Shown: piece by piece, positions 1-11,973 of the stretch
Numbering within the stretch: position 1 is the first letter of the stretch
Layout: every line of letters begins with the position of its first letter
Source of the DNA: Armillaria gallica
Lineage: Eukaryota > Basidiomycota > Agaricomycetes > Agaricales > Physalacriaceae
Direction: 5' to 3'
Assembly (NCBI GenBank): GCA_037576215.1
Contig: JBANDB010000004.1
Location: 2,418,001 to 2,482,000, forward strand
Length of the DNA stretch: 64,000 bases
Position numbers and translations under genes: made by a program
Notes under the pieces: generated by a model
The model's database searches: none
What the model was told of the DNA's origin: nothing
The model's input: only the letters and a program-made list of their open reading frames with translations

Positions 1-1388
1 ATAGGCCATCTTCAAGTAAAAGATGTTGGGGTCGCAGCGGACGACTCCCTTTCATCACCGCATGTATAACAGCAGCTTCATTCTTGATATCACTGAAAGG
101 CGGCTTGCCGGTAAATATCTTGGGAGAATGTCATAAAATTGTGGCGACGGTAAACTGCTGGCCATACCTCGATAACAGTGCAACCATAGGCATAGATATC
201 TCTGGCGGTGATGCATGCCCGGTCAATTACTACGTTTGGGTCAATATACTCCGGAGCTAGCCAGCGGATGCTTCCTTTCCTCATCCTAGAAGAGCTTTCG
301 AGCGCCTGTGATTCCGCGAAGAGGGAAAGGCCAAAGTCGGCCAGACAGCAACGTAGATCATCCTTGATAAGAATATTTGCCTAAGACCAATCCATTTCAG
401 AGAACGGCAAAGATGCACCACAATGAACGTACGCCGCGGATGTCAGCATGTACTATCGGAGGATTGTGATTATGTAAATATTTCATCCCTTCGGCAACTT
501 GAACCAGCTAAGAAAAAGAAGTCTTGAGCTCTCATCAACTATCACACAATGTTTTTGGCATACCGATGTAAGACGATCGTGATCAGGATGGGCTTCGAGG
601 TAGGACATGATATTACCATTGACCATCCAGGGAGATATCAGGCAATATCTAGGAGTGAAAAGGTCTTCGCTGACTCCTAAGAAGGGAAGAATATTTGGAT
701 GACGGAGTTGCCTCCATACGAGAGCTTCTTGACAAAAGTCCTGCAGTAGATCGTTCATAGTAGGTCAAGAGGTGGTTTCGTTTAGAACGTCCACGACTCA
801 CCCGAAGAAGCTTTGCCCGATCCTTTTCGGGGTCGAATATCCGTAGAACCTTCAAGCAGACTTGAGTATCGTGAAGACGTCCCTTCCAAATGTCCTGTCA
901 AAGATGCCACACATAGAAATAAAACAATTCAACAAGAGTAGAGTGGACTCTCACTGCAAAACCGCCACCCGCGACGGGATTTCCCCCTTCCCTAGTCACG
1001 TCTCGAAGAAAAATGGAAGAAGGCACAATGTTCTGGGCCTTGCTCAGCGATCGAAGACATTTCATGCAGGCTGTACCATATCCATCAAGATCGGACGCAT
1101 CATCCAGTTCCTGACAATTCAGATCCTGCATGGCTACCGATTAACGCAACATACCTGCTGCAGTACATCCATGACCACGGTTGCCATCGATGATGGTATC
1201 AACTCCATAGTCTTCCAAGGACAAGGAATGTCACGAATTAGACTCTGAATCTGAGCTAGTACATCCTTCTTGCCAAGCTCGTCGGCGGGTTCGATCCCAG
1301 TCCAGTGCAGAGGAGTCGGACCCAACGATCCGGTTGGGGGAGTGGTGCTTTCACTGAGTGAAGGGCTTTTGGTGTTAGGTATCGACAT
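1..1388 (-). CDS. Protein kinase, TKL/tyrosine-kinase-like, copy 1 (3' end outside window)
   Basis: This is an Agaricomycete-type protein kinase that probably phosphorylates Ser/Thr or Tyr; its substrate is unknown. The start is the ATG at 1388-1386. After a variable N-terminal exon comes a 44 bp intron whose counterpart exists in the 50 kb copy, then a conserved stretch with TACMKCLRSL, the kinase lysine in VCLKVLRIF, HPNILPFLGV, the catalytic loop IVHADIRG|ANIL split by an intron near 375-430, DFG in LADFGLSLF, and GSIRWLAPE with TGKPPFSDIK. Introns are 44-60 bp and I saw no frame break as far as the window edge. The HRD position reads HAD and the loop lysine is Arg, as is usual in this fungal family. 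Paralogues lie at 48.9-50.3 kb and 63.3-64.0 kb on the same strand. A LINE tail is inserted 79 bp upstream of the ATG. The kinase assignment is firm; the exact exon ends are inferred. Confidence 0.8.
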
Positions 1389-1452
1389 GGTTGTATAATG
1401 CACATCACCTAAAACCGCTATTGTACAATGACCGTCCAATAGCCTGCCCAAA

Positions 1453-1578
1453 AGTAGTCTATTGTTTTTTTATTTTTTATTTATTTTGTGGAACGTTTGG
1501 AGTGGCTTCGTACACCCCGTACAGCGGGGGCCTTCCAGCTAGCGGAGTGGCACGTCAATGACGAGTAGTCTATTGTTT
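1453..1578 (-). mobile_element. Extreme 5'-truncated LINE tail (96 bp) with 15 bp target-site duplication
   Basis: The identical 15-mers AGTAGTCTATTGTTT at 1453-1467 and 1564-1578 bracket a 96 bp insert (1468-1563). The insert begins with an A-rich tail read on the minus strand (T-rich on plus), followed by about 75 bp. Those 75 bp match the terminal segment of the larger LINE fragment at 59.5 kb: both contain GTGGAACGTTT, a TACACCC core and AGCGGA(G/A)TGGCACG. A poly(A)-ended insert with direct repeats is the signature of target-primed reverse transcription. It lies in the 5' flank of kinase copy 1. Confidence 0.85.
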
Positions 1579-4500
1579 AGCGCGAGGGGGTTGCCGTTCA
1601 AGGGCACTATGACAAAGTCTCACATAATTTAATGGCCTTGCATCGGCACTGCCAAATCGATTAGGTTTTGAGCTTGCCGGCGGCAAGTTTTGCCTGCCGA
1701 ATTCAAGCCGGGTAGGGCGTTTCGACAGAAAATATTTCTTACATCGCTTTCCCTTCAAAATTATTTTATTTTACATCACCATACACTTTGAATATCCAAG
1801 TCCACTACGCGTCCTAATACCCTTTAACATAAGATTCCTTCATCCACCAGATTTGTAATAACTGACTTGAACGGTGGATGGCCTATTTAACTTTCCGTGG
1901 CATCTCATTGTGCGCGAGTAGTACATCTCTCACATCAGGTACTTTAGACTTGTAGCGTCGCAAAATGGCGTAGCTAAGTCACCTTGGTGACTATCAGCTA
2001 ATTTCCAGGTTATTTGGGTGCCCCGCTAGATGGTGTTCATTGTAGGAAGTATTCAAGCCCGAGTCTGTGGCAGCAGCATTACGTCGTAATACTGAAGTGT
2101 GCGGAAGGCCAAATCAGAGGAAGTTCAACTTGTAGTCTACGGTCGGCGGGACGACTCCGGTTGATTTTTGCACAATAACGCAGTTATCCACCATCCACGT
2201 ATGGCACTGCCACATCGGTCCGCCTGTACCACATAATTTTGAACCGTCACATGCTCACCAGTACACAAGCATAGACCTCAACGTGATTGCAGGGTGCGTC
2301 TAGATTTCATATGATTAACAACAACCTGATTGCTTCTGGCGTACTAGCCATCTTTCGTTGACATGGACTGCTACGGGACCGTATTCCATTGATCTGCATC
2401 AATCTTAGAAGAGTTGCCGTACATGTTTGGTTTGCAGCTTCAGGTTCTGCAAAACAGACACGTTGACAAGGTCTCTTCATATTTTTCTACGCAGGACTTC
2501 AGTAAACAGTGAGAAAAACAGTGAGAAAAGATGAGTTAGAACGCACCGGCACTTGCTTCCAAGTTGTTCCTTGAGAACGGTTCGCAATCTAGATCATCCT
2601 TCTCCTCTTCCATGTCCCGAACGGCGTCGTCTCACACTGGGAAGACTTCGATGGGTCGTACTTTATTCTATACGGCCCTAAGTTCCACGTCTTTGACATC
2701 CTGCCTTGTCGGTCGGGACCTCTCGAAGCTAACTGATACAATACTCGACTTGAGGGGATATTTCGCGTCGCCAGCAGAGAGAAAAGATATTATTATGGAT
2801 ATTTTCCTCAGAATACACATATCGAGACGATGGAGGAGCTCAAGTAGTGCCGGTCGGAGTTGCAGCTGTTACATTAAAAATCAAATTTCATCAAGCAGTA
2901 CTTGCATTGAACTGGGCAAGACAGTTAAACTGTCCATGAAGACCACGAAAGCCTGGCGAGGCAGGAGCCGGTGGCAAACATCGAAGGAAGTCACGAGTGC
3001 AAACGGCAATGGCATGCCGGGATATTCTATGTTACAGACACCCTGAGACTGGGAGCAGGACAGAGCCCACGGTTAAAGGCGGCGGTGGGACCGCGGTAGT
3101 TGTGGAGGGAAGCCCAGGAAGTTGTGGCATGATTGTCATGATTGTCCAAAAAATCCCAAAATCAACCGGGGTCGTCCCGCCGACGGTATGTAGTCTGCAA
3201 AACTTTAAACGGCAGTGATCCAGCGAGTGTCATCAGATGTCATGAAAAGCAGCACGTTGCCTTTCTTTTTTTAGTTTTGGGGAGGGTCCATTGTAGGTCC
3301 ATTATGACGTGCGGCCGACTGTACATGGTTATTCTCATAGTCCTTCGTGGCATATAGTGTCGAGATGAAAGCATCAATTGGTAGAATATCCTACTACATG
3401 CCCTGCAAGCGACATGACAGTAATGGTGAAGTTGAGCGGAAGGACCATTACCGATCGTGATCATGAGACTCGGACGTGGGTACAAGTGTCACGGTAAGCG
3501 GGCATTCCAGGCAATCAATGTTAAGATCAGCCATCAGTTTGGCAGCGGAGAGAGATCTTGCTTCCAAGTTCCAAGCGTCCTAGTCAAAATCTTATCGGCG
3601 AGTTCGGAATATATTTTTGAGAAGAGAATAATGCGCATACGAGAAATTGTTAAGCCTTCTAATGATAAGCGCCCTCTGAGTCATAGAAAGATCCGGCGGT
3701 GCGAGATTTCAGGAAAAAAGCAATGGGTGTGAAAGGAGAAAGCTCGGCCAAAGCCGCCGCCGGCATATCTGGATATCGCCCGGGCCGGAGTTTTACATGG
3801 CACCATGCGAACCATACGGATGTCAACTTACTGATGCGCCAAGTAGCAGACTCCATACATACGCTCTACAACCTCCCACCGTAGTCGTGTATACACTGCA
3901 AAATCCATTCGCAATTCCGTTGAGTAGTTGCCAAGAAAAGTCGGAGTGTCCATTGAGTGTCCAGCTTCCTGATCGAGTACAGTAGCATATTTTGCTAATA
4001 TTTTGCCACCATGAATTTGCCTTGGCGGGAGCTTCTGGGGCCTGGCAAGTCTCAAACATTCACCTGTCGATTTTCTCATTCGTGGGTATGACAGGTCCGG
4101 AAGAAACGACTATGGAGATACAAAGTCTTTTGAGACTGTCCCGTTGTCCGACGACAGCGAAAACTGAATTTAGACGTCGCATCTTGGACCGGGATATGTG
4201 ACGGCCTGAGAATTTATGCAGTCTTCTACATTCATACAAGTTGCTTGTCAGCCGCACTCTCGACGCTACGGGGTCAAAACAAAACACCGCAAGAATATTA
4301 TCAAGACAGCTAATCGCCGCACTATTCAAGACGTTACTTCTAACTCAAAGACCTTGTATTGAATGGATCAAGGAACCAGTTTAAGGATGCTATTGGGACC
4401 ATGCGGTTTGATCAGGTGGGTTCTGCGAAGCGAAATTACTGAATTCCTCGACTCGCACAATGCCCTGATATTATCCCTCCGGCGTAGGTTATCTCGTAAA

Positions 4501-6277
4501 GGATTACAAGACGCCCTATCAACTCTACTTCACAAACTAGGTGTCTCGTCCCATATTCCCTACCACCATCCTCCACAATGCCGTTGAGGCTCGACCTGAC
4601 CAAAAGGTCATCGTCGTGCGTTGTCCGCAGTACCGATGGTGGTTTATCGCTGACCTAAATTTGACCCCGCACTCGGCTGCAAAGTGCAGTATCTCAAGGA
4701 CAACCCCGACAGCGCCTGGTGGTTTGTCCGACTTGCAAATTGCCGCACAGAACGAGCAGAACGGGAAGGATGACCAGCACTCGGTGCTTTACAACGTTGT
4801 CAATGATGCCCAGCAGGCGGTGAAGGACGGGCCGATAGTCTCAGACACACTAATTGCCGCAGTTAGTCCATATTCGGTCGTTCTTTAACTTGTAGACTTC
4901 TTGCGGGTATTATAGCAAGATGTTTTGGATGTTGTGAATACCTCGACGGACGAGCTGACACAGGGTTATGGGTATGTACTTCTTGACCGATACCTTTGTT
5001 TTGTGGTGACAGTTTTGTTGAGATTTATGCTCTCGTTTGACGAGGAAGATGGCACTGATCGTGTACTGATGGCGAGTTGACATGGTGCTGTTCCAATATC
5101 ATTTTCTCATTGGCACTGCAAACTCTAAAAGATATTTTCCCTGACCAAGAAACGAAGAGTACGTTGCAGGTATAGTGGCAGCGTATGGCGTGGGAGCAGA
5201 CTAGTTCCTGCAGCCCCGCTATACTGCCGGACGTCGTCTCGGCCTCTCCAGGCTACATTCAAACTACGGGCACTTCGTCAATCCGTGCTATCACAGCCTG
5301 AAGCCTGCAGCTACCTTCAACTCGGTAAAATCAATGAGACCACATATAACCAGGATTTGCCGTTGCAGGGTGGTGAAGAACGTAGTGGATATTGTCTTTG
5401 TCCCGGCCAGGGTGAGTTTGCCAGCAGCCTTCACCCCGACGTCGTTTTATTCTTCACAACAGCCTATGTTCGAAACCTTTCGTGCTTCTGCACGCATTCC
5501 TCAAGGTTACAATATCTCCATCTTCTATTTAGTATCCTGGTTGGTGTTTGCTCCCGCATTGGGTACAGGAGAATCCTGGGGGCACGAAGCAGGACTTTGG
5601 CGCGTACTGCCATTCATGGACCGTCGCTGCAGCCAATGGCTTCAAAAAACAGCCGACAGCATAGAAGAAGGCACGTGTGTTAACTATATTCCTTGTTTGG
5701 ACTCCCCGCTAAGTGCCATTTGGTACTAACATTGATGCGGGATCAGAATGACAGTGCCAAGAGGACAGCAAGACGACGTTGGACGCCCATACAAGGATAT
5801 GTAGGTATGAATGAGTGTCTGTAGAGAGATGTGAATCTTCATGGACTTTTGACTGGGCCTCAGAATTTTTACAGACGTTATCGAAGAAGAAACTTGAATT
5901 AGATCCTCCGACCACTTTCGGCCAGGCGTCAGGGTGGAGCGTGTCATGGTTCCGACGATGAACACATCAGATACGAAATCCCTAGGTAATGCACATGCTC
6001 CAATACCCTATTTTTGAGCTACCGTAGCTGACATAACAGAACAGACGATTAATGTATCACTGTTTACGGTAACTTATTGGTCAACATCTTTGCTATGTAC
6101 CGAGTCGAGCGTTTAGGTGTGTTTTTGCTTCCATACTGTATCTGTTGTATTTGCAGGGTTCTTTCATATTCCCATAACTTCTCGCAGACGAACAACGCTA
6201 TAGTCTCCTCCTTCAATGTTCAGGACACCTCATGCTCCTCTTCAAGAAAATGTGCTTGATTCTGCGGTACGCATGTA
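1579..6277. other. Long stretch without a supportable gene
   Basis: Only short open frames in conflicting directions occur here. A plus-strand frame at 2564-3046 is Ser-rich and open for 160 codons, but a neighbouring frame over the same bases also looks protein-like, so it may be a frameshifted relic. The 4541-4888 frame is open for 115 codons and ends in a helical-looking stretch (NDAQQAVKDGPIVSDTLIAA), again with changing frames on either side. The 5285-5729 frames overlap each other. None could be assigned to a family. Confidence 0.5.
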
Positions 6278-7331
6278 TCAAACGGGCAAGATGGGAGACG
6301 TTGGTGAAGTGGTCGAATTCTCCGTGGATGCGACGTCGGCACTGTTGTACGAGGTTGAGGCGGAGATGTTCGGAGAGAAGTGGCACCTAAGCTGGTATGC
6401 GGTTGGAGTCGATGGCTGATAGAAGAACGAGTTCGCTGTGGATGCCGCAGAGTTGGTGCTGTTGCAGGACGGAGGAACAGAGATGTTCGGGGTGAAATTG
6501 CATCCAATCTGGTAGACAGGATTTGCCATGGATGCCGCGTTAGCGCTGATATTCGGAGCGACGTTGCACCCTATCTGGTATATAGGATAAGCCGTGGATG
6601 CCGCATTAGCGCTGCCGTACGAAGGAATGGTCAGAGCGAAGGTGCAATCTGTCTGGTATGCAGGTGTTGGTGACGGAGAGAAGAGCGGCTTAGGCGTAGA
6701 TGCCGCGTTAGCAAGGCTGTCGGACAAATTCGCCTTGGATCTAGCGTCAGAGCTGTCGTGTGAAGGAGGGGTAGTGGCGTTGGAAGCGCCGGTGTAATCT
6801 CTGTGGGATATAGTCGACTCCTGTCCTACCCCCCTGGAGGACTCGTTGCTATTGTGAGAATTATCGGACGCCCGTTCACCTGATAATATTGATAACGATC
6901 AGAGCTTGGGCCAATAAAAACAATACTGTACGTAGTACGTACCTTCCTCTGAGTCGTCTTCGGTCGTGGCCTGGCAGCGAATTAGACTCAACACACCACA
7001 CGTAAGAACGACTCGGAGACCACTCACGGTTCCTTTCTGCGCCTTGAAAATGCCAACAATATTAATATCAATGGCTAGACAGTACACCTTCTTCAACAGC
7101 CTGCTCCCGGGCCATACATATGCTTGGCCAATGGTACTCCTGTGGAGGGTGATCGCATTGGATAGCAAGAGCCAGTAAGGGTGCATGGACTTACTCGTTA
7201 TCACCTCCAGCAGCGCTTAGTTTAGACACCTCATCGGCGCAGCCGTCATTCGAAGAAACGGCCTCCGCGACGGGATCGGGGCGTTGTGACGGTGCGATGT
7301 GCTGTTTCTGCGGAGGAGATCGTGAGGCCAT
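6278..7331 (-). CDS. Four-exon gene for a Ser/Asn-rich tandem-repeat protein (292 aa)
   Basis: I do not recognise this protein. The exons 7331-7195, 7139-7028, 6970-6943 and 6879-6278 join in phase to 293 codons including the stop. Introns of 55, 57 and 63 bp carry GTAAGT, GTGAGT and GTACGT donors and CAG acceptors. The start ATG has G at +4. The first exon is polar (PPQKQHIAPSQRPDP), the middle is mildly hydrophobic (VYCLAIDINIVGIF), and the last exon is low-complexity Ser/Asn/Thr-rich before four or five degenerate copies of a roughly 22-residue unit resembling SANAASTA then YQIGCNxxPNIS. No signal peptide is obvious. The consistent phase over four exons argues for a real, possibly lineage-specific gene. 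The repeated Tyr-Gln-x-x-Cys motif could be a binding or disulfide unit, but that is speculation. Confidence 0.6.
6330..6712 (-). repeat. Coding minisatellite: degenerate ~66 bp repeat units
   Basis: Within the last exon of the repeat-protein gene, units resembling SANAASTAYPIYQIGCN recur four to five times with variable linkers (AANS, STNSAASTAN, SADVASTEN starts). Unit length is about 22 codons for the tight central pair and longer towards the C-terminus. The copies have diverged at many sites while staying in one frame, which suggests the repeat is translated. Confidence 0.65.
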
Positions 7332-8420
7332 GCCTAGCGCAGCCAATGTACAGGAGATTCCGATCGTAAGAGAGCTTGGTGTAGTAGGCGATGTATGGTG
7401 GTGGTGATGGTGGCGGTATGAATGGTTGTGTTAAGGCAATAAATATATCAACTTTCCCACTGTGCTGTGTAAGCGCCTACCGACTTCCTGAAATGCAGGG
7501 AGAGACGGTAAGGAAATGGGGCAAGAATCTCTTGTCGTGAGCGAGATCCCAGAGGGATACAAGCTTCCCAACATATACTCGTAACTCTAAGTAACTACGA
7601 GCAAAAAATCCAGACGGATACCTCCGGAATCCTACTCCCCCAAAGTGCGCCATAGCAATTCGGCCAAATGCAATCAATGGCAAATAATATTACAAAGATG
7701 CGAGGCAGTGATATATAGAATCTTCCAATAAAATATTTATCGCGAGTCTAGATCGGAGTTCTGTGTATCGAGGATTACGAGTCCTATGTATATAAGATAT
7801 AGGTTGACCATGTACCATTTCGGCAACATTTCGGGGCAGGCAGACCATTTCGATCGTTACGTCAAGCCGTGCAAGCCGTGTGACTGATGTCCGCAATATG
7901 TGATGCTTCTCCGGGCAGGGCAGCTTCCCCGATCATGCCGTTGGGCCATTTCCTTCCCTCTTTACCTTTCATTTCTTTTGGTGCGCTTTTGACCGCCCTT
8001 GCCGCCCTTTCACCCTCTTTTGTCTGAGACCTTCAACTTTGCACATTCCTTTTTTACGTCTTTAATTTCACATGTTCCCATGCCTCCGCTTTCGAGTTTC
8101 TGAGACGATATGAACATTTGAACCGGCTTGTCTGACTCATTCACAATTTGATGTTTACATTCATCTGGAAAACGTTAGACTTGCGTTCTCATTCTGAAAT
8201 TATGATCATTGACTCTGCGCGTGTTATCTGTCAATTCTCAACTGGCAGTCGCTGTTCCTCAGTACAGCATTCGAGCTGACCAGGAGATCTTCCTCATTGC
8301 TCACTAGGTTGTCTAACGTACGACGCTGGCGTTGCTCTTGGGTTCTATCCCGACTTGGGCAATTTGCGCTCGGGGCGTCTCCACGATACCCCACTCCTGC
8401 TGGTTTCGAAAACATGCAAA
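7332..8420. other. No supportable gene
   Basis: The stretch holds the 5' flank of the repeat-protein gene and then short open frames only. The plus strand near 7900-8060 is a pyrimidine-rich low-complexity tract. Nothing recognisable was found. Confidence 0.5.
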
Positions 8421-8793
8421 TACTGTACCATTTGAATCACTTCGAATGTCACACGTCACAAAGGGTGCATTCGTATTCGTAAAATGGCCATGTGTCACGC
8501 GTCTCAAGGGCCTCATTCGGCAAGGTTTAGTGTCACAAACTCAACAAGGTGCCAAATTTGACCAAAAACGGCTGAAAATTGAATTTTTTTCTCCGATATG
8601 CCAGTTTTACCTCATTTCTTGCCTATTTCTGGTTGTTCCATGACTAGAATATTCAAGTAAATTGTACTTTAATAGCAATATTATTCAGATTTTGTACGAA
8701 TGTCACTGTCACTGGCCCCGTATTCGATCATTCGGTAAGGTACAAATATGTCGCATGTCACAAGCCATTCGGTGTGATTCAAATGGTACAGTA
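8421..8793. mobile_element. Non-autonomous TA-flanked DNA transposon (MITE), 369 bp
   Basis: The element 8423-8791 is flanked on both sides by TA (8421-8422, 8792-8793). Its terminal inverted repeats start CTGTACCATTTGAATCAC and are identical for 18 bp, extending to about 26 bp with two mismatches (CGAATG follows in both). The interior holds repeated CATTCG and TGTCAC motifs and no ORF. TA duplication plus such inverted repeats fits the Tc1/mariner superfamily; no source transposase is present in the window. Confidence 0.75.
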
Positions 8794-10517
8794 GAAATCA
8801 CTGGTCCGACAGACCGCTCAACAGTGGTGCCAAGTCATTCATGGCAGATTTAGAAGCTGAACTAAATAACAGGCTATATGTTTTCTTGTCACGTCGTCAT
8901 GCTCACTTGTCTTTGAAGATTCGAGCTCCCCGAATTGAGTCGTCAACGATCAACTCAATTTTCCGCGGAGATGCGATCAAGAGACAGATCGATCGATTTT
9001 GAGTCCGACGGAAAAACGTACAAGCTTGGCAGGAAGCTGATCACCTTCATTGGGTATGAATTATCCCATCTTATGCGCACTGACCAGCAGCCACTTACTA
9101 GTCCGCAAGGATGGCTTTTGGATGGACTTTGTGTGATGGGCGATATCTCCGGCTGTCTTTAATTTAGCACTCTACTTCTTCCGCAAGTCAGGTGCGGATG
9201 GCGAGCATTTATAATGTCGGTTCCTGGGATATTCTCACCTCCCTTGTTTAGCGCTTTAATTATACTACTAACTACGAGGGCTGAACAGTCCCAGAACGGT
9301 CAAAGTTCTCTTGTTTGTACCTGGTGACTAAGCCTCATGATCTCTCTTTTCTGATGTTCTTCTGAGTCTAAAATTACCTTCCAGGCAGTAAAGTTAGGTA
9401 TGAGTTCGATAAAAAATCGTCTTGCACCGAGACCTTTTCGGCAACGCTCAGAGTCAGACAATAATCCTCGTGTCCGGTTCGAGTGTGTACTATGCGCGCT
9501 TCGTCATAGCCCGTGATATTTCAGAGGCCAGGAACGGGGCAGAGGATTCACTGGCACTTGATTCCTGTAAGAGAGGAAGTCTTGGAAAAGGACGTAGTGC
9601 AACCGGAGGAAGAAACAAACGCCCGCAGAGACGAGAAACTCCAGTGTAGTCGTTAAGCCCCGGGGACGCTGCCTAGTGTATTGTGCTTAGATCTTTGCGG
9701 TGGAACGCGTATGTGAAGAGTAAAGGACTGATCGCCAGGGGCCAGTTTCGAAGCTGCGAAGCATGATGCAAGGCAAAAGATACCGAGGACCCGCTACAAA
9801 GGAACTTTCATCGGCGATTCCGCTTGGCCAGTTTCTGTGAAGGCGGAGATCGTGACTTTGGGTGAATCTCTCTTCGTTAACCGAGTGACTGACGGGAACA
9901 TCAAAGTCAAAGTCACTGCAGGGCGAGAATGATCGTGACTATATCCGGCTCCTATATCCAGAAATATGGTTCGCCAATGACCCACATGGTGTCCTAAAAG
10001 TAGCTGAAGTTGTGAATCGTAATAGCACAACTGGGACTCTTCGTGCACAGCGCAGTCGGAGATAGAGCGTAAACGCTTTGACACTATTGCATCAACCGGG
10101 CCGTGCTGTCGTGTGAACACCGGAAAATTTCCTAGCAGACCGAGTCCGCGTACTCATTCGGCCACCTTGTCCAATATCGAAGCGAGCAATGCCTATTAGA
10201 CGAATACAACAGCCTATTCGCTCCACGTGAATGCAATCAAGGCTCCAGGAGGGCCTGCGCAAAACCGGATGCATGAGAGTCCCTGCTACAACTGGCACCG
10301 TGACAGGGCACAGGCCGGCCCCAGGGCACACCCTTAAGAGAAAGGGCTTTGAATTGAAGTCTTGATCAATTCGATCAATTCATTGTCGGAAAACGATTTC
10401 CTGCCGTCAGTTAGTTCCTGAACATGGGTGGGATAGGGGAAAGTCCTTGTTCAATGCGAATATGGTATAGAGTCGATAGATAACACGATGCATCACGAAT
10501 AAATACCCGTTCTCTGA
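8794..10517. other. No supportable gene
   Basis: Open frames at 8935-9162, 9422-9649 and 9794-10331 are short, unspliced and match nothing I know. The segment from about 10,440 begins a repeat that recurs upstream of every SH3-gene C-terminal exon copy (AATGCGAATATGGTATAG, then a TCACGAATAAATACCCG block). Confidence 0.45.
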
Positions 10518-10610
10518 TCAGAATTTCGCTCTAAGAAGGTGTCCGCCGATAGCGGCACCAGCATCGAACCCTACACCACCTGCAGCAGAGTGGGCCGTCT
10601 AGACAACACA
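10518..10610 (-). pseudogene. SH3-protein C-terminal exon, relic copy S1
   Basis: This last exon encodes a tail of the form AHSAAGGVGFDAGAAIGG and ends at the stop 10520-10518. In the better-preserved copy at 52.1 kb the tail reads AAGGVGFGAGAAIGGGLVRA. Here Gly is replaced by Asp, several terminal residues are changed, and no upstream SH3 exon follows, so only the tail survives. The intron acceptor region ...CTAG is still visible near 10,598. Confidence 0.65.
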
Positions 10611-10659
10611 TGAGAAACCACCACGCGAAAAAGAAAGACCACTGAGCTGGAGATGGTTG

Positions 10660-11100
10660 GCATTTCAGTTTGCGGACGGAACTGGGATATCGATACATGT
10701 AGGCCAGTGTGACGAAGAGTCTTGACAGCCACGTTTGCCACCAAGTTACGCTAGGGAGAATAGCAATTAACTGGGACCAATCACGGAGACTAGAAGAGAG
10801 ATATGTACTATTGCAGTTACCGAAGACCTTCAGGGAAACTTGGGCGCCTGATTCCTTCCGGCTTCATACACAAAGATTCCGGTTCAGCATCATCGAGTCA
10901 TTTGCATCCTAGTGCCAGATCCTCAAAAGCGCGGAAAATTCGCCCGAAGAGAAGGGCTGCTCGATACAGTCGAATTAGAAGAGAAAATACAGAAATTCTG
11001 GATACGCACAAAAAGCCCGGGCGAGGTTTGATCGTGCAAAAGGAGTTCATCACCGACCTTGAAGAGCGTCGGACCAACCGCTCATGAAGCTCCACGTGAA
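10660..11100 (-). pseudogene. Relic of a duplicated membrane-protein gene (NQNLGVKPEGT family)
   Basis: This segment is a diverged copy of the sequence at 23.1-23.45 kb and is related to pieces at 44.5, 45.4 and 51.4 kb. Shared landmarks are the minus-strand motif NQNLGVKPEGT and a nearby hydrophobic stretch (TTIVYISLLVSVISPS in the 23 kb copy). No copy is open throughout. I cannot name the family; it is probably a fungal membrane protein. Confidence 0.45.
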
Positions 11101-11400
11101 GTGTGCATATCTCTTAATTATGATGAATAGCTTAATCTTTTCTATAACGTAAAAGTCAGACTTACCTGATGAGAACCATCATTGCTTGTGTTGCACTGAA
11201 TCATGGACGTAAGTGAGGGGGAGAACGCGACGCACAACATGCCTGTATCGCACACACGGCCTCTGAGGCCGAAGCTGAAGGCTGATATCGAGCGGGTAGA
11301 AGGCATGGCAGTCGTGAATGCCCTTGCTCTTTCGTGTTTCGTTTTTCGAGTCAGAAACGTGCCTCAACTCAAAATGAGCTGGTCAGGTCGACGTTGCTCG
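11101..11400. other. Spacer with a short perfect hairpin
   Basis: No gene is visible. A near-perfect palindrome, CGGCCTCtGAGGCCG, lies at about 11,258-11,272. Confidence 0.4.
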
Positions 11401-11942
11401 CGGTAACGCAAGGGGTTGGCGGACCGTTGTTCCGGCACATCGGGTCGGTCGGTCGGTCGACCTCACGACGCCTAAAAAACTTTTTGGACCTCACCTGCTC
11501 CAACTGAAAAACATAACCATTCAAGCATTATGACGTGTTTCATAGCATATATTCAAGCTGTTTACTATCTTTCTAACAGGGATTCACCAGAAATATCAGT
11601 GAACAAGGACAGAACTTCAAGAAAGAAACATTTGCCGGTGTTGCCACTTGCCCTGGCATAGATCAAACATGGTCTATGGTGCTCCAGTGAGCAGTCTAAA
11701 TCAAGAAAGATAATATAATGCATTAAAGTATCGTCAGGTCATGCCAAACCCGCAACTTACAAGCTCAAGAACGGGTCGACTCAGGGGTCTTGAAGGGTAC
11801 GATGTCGTCATATAGATCATGTGATACGTCTAACTTTGGGATATTATTCTCACGGGGGTCGGTCGGTCGAGCCAGTGAGGGCTAAAATATTTTTTGGACC
11901 CGATATCATGTATTTAAAATGCGCAAACCCCTTGCGGTAACG
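11401..11942. mobile_element. Non-autonomous hAT-like transposon (526 bp) with 8 bp target-site duplication
   Basis: CGGTAACG occurs at 11401-11408 and 11935-11942, immediately outside the element 11409-11934. The termini are CAAGGGGTTGGCG on the left and, read inward from the right, CAAGGGGTTTGCG (12 of 13 identical). An 8 bp duplication and termini beginning CAAGGG are hallmarks of the hAT superfamily. A subterminal direct repeat, GGTCGGTCGGTCGA followed by CTAAAAnA and TTTTTTGGACC, occurs near both ends (about 11,443-11,492 and 11,862-11,900). Such subterminal repeats are typical transposase-binding arrays. There is no transposase ORF inside. Confidence 0.85.
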
Positions 11943-11954
11943 AACCAAGGAGAC

Positions 11955-11973
11955 TTCGGCCACTCAGGCCGAA
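11955..11973. repeat. Perfect hairpin TTCGGCC-ACTCA-GGCCGAA
   Basis: A 7 bp perfect stem with a 5 nt loop lies 12 bp beyond the right target-site duplication of the hAT-like element. A similar GGCCT/AGGCC palindrome lies 140 bp left of the element. Function is unknown. Confidence 0.5.

Noticed and set aside
4541..4888. N-terminal region of a fungal STAND/NLR-like protein
   Set aside because: The helical stretch is suggestive, but frames change on both sides and no nucleotide-binding motif follows; support is too weak.
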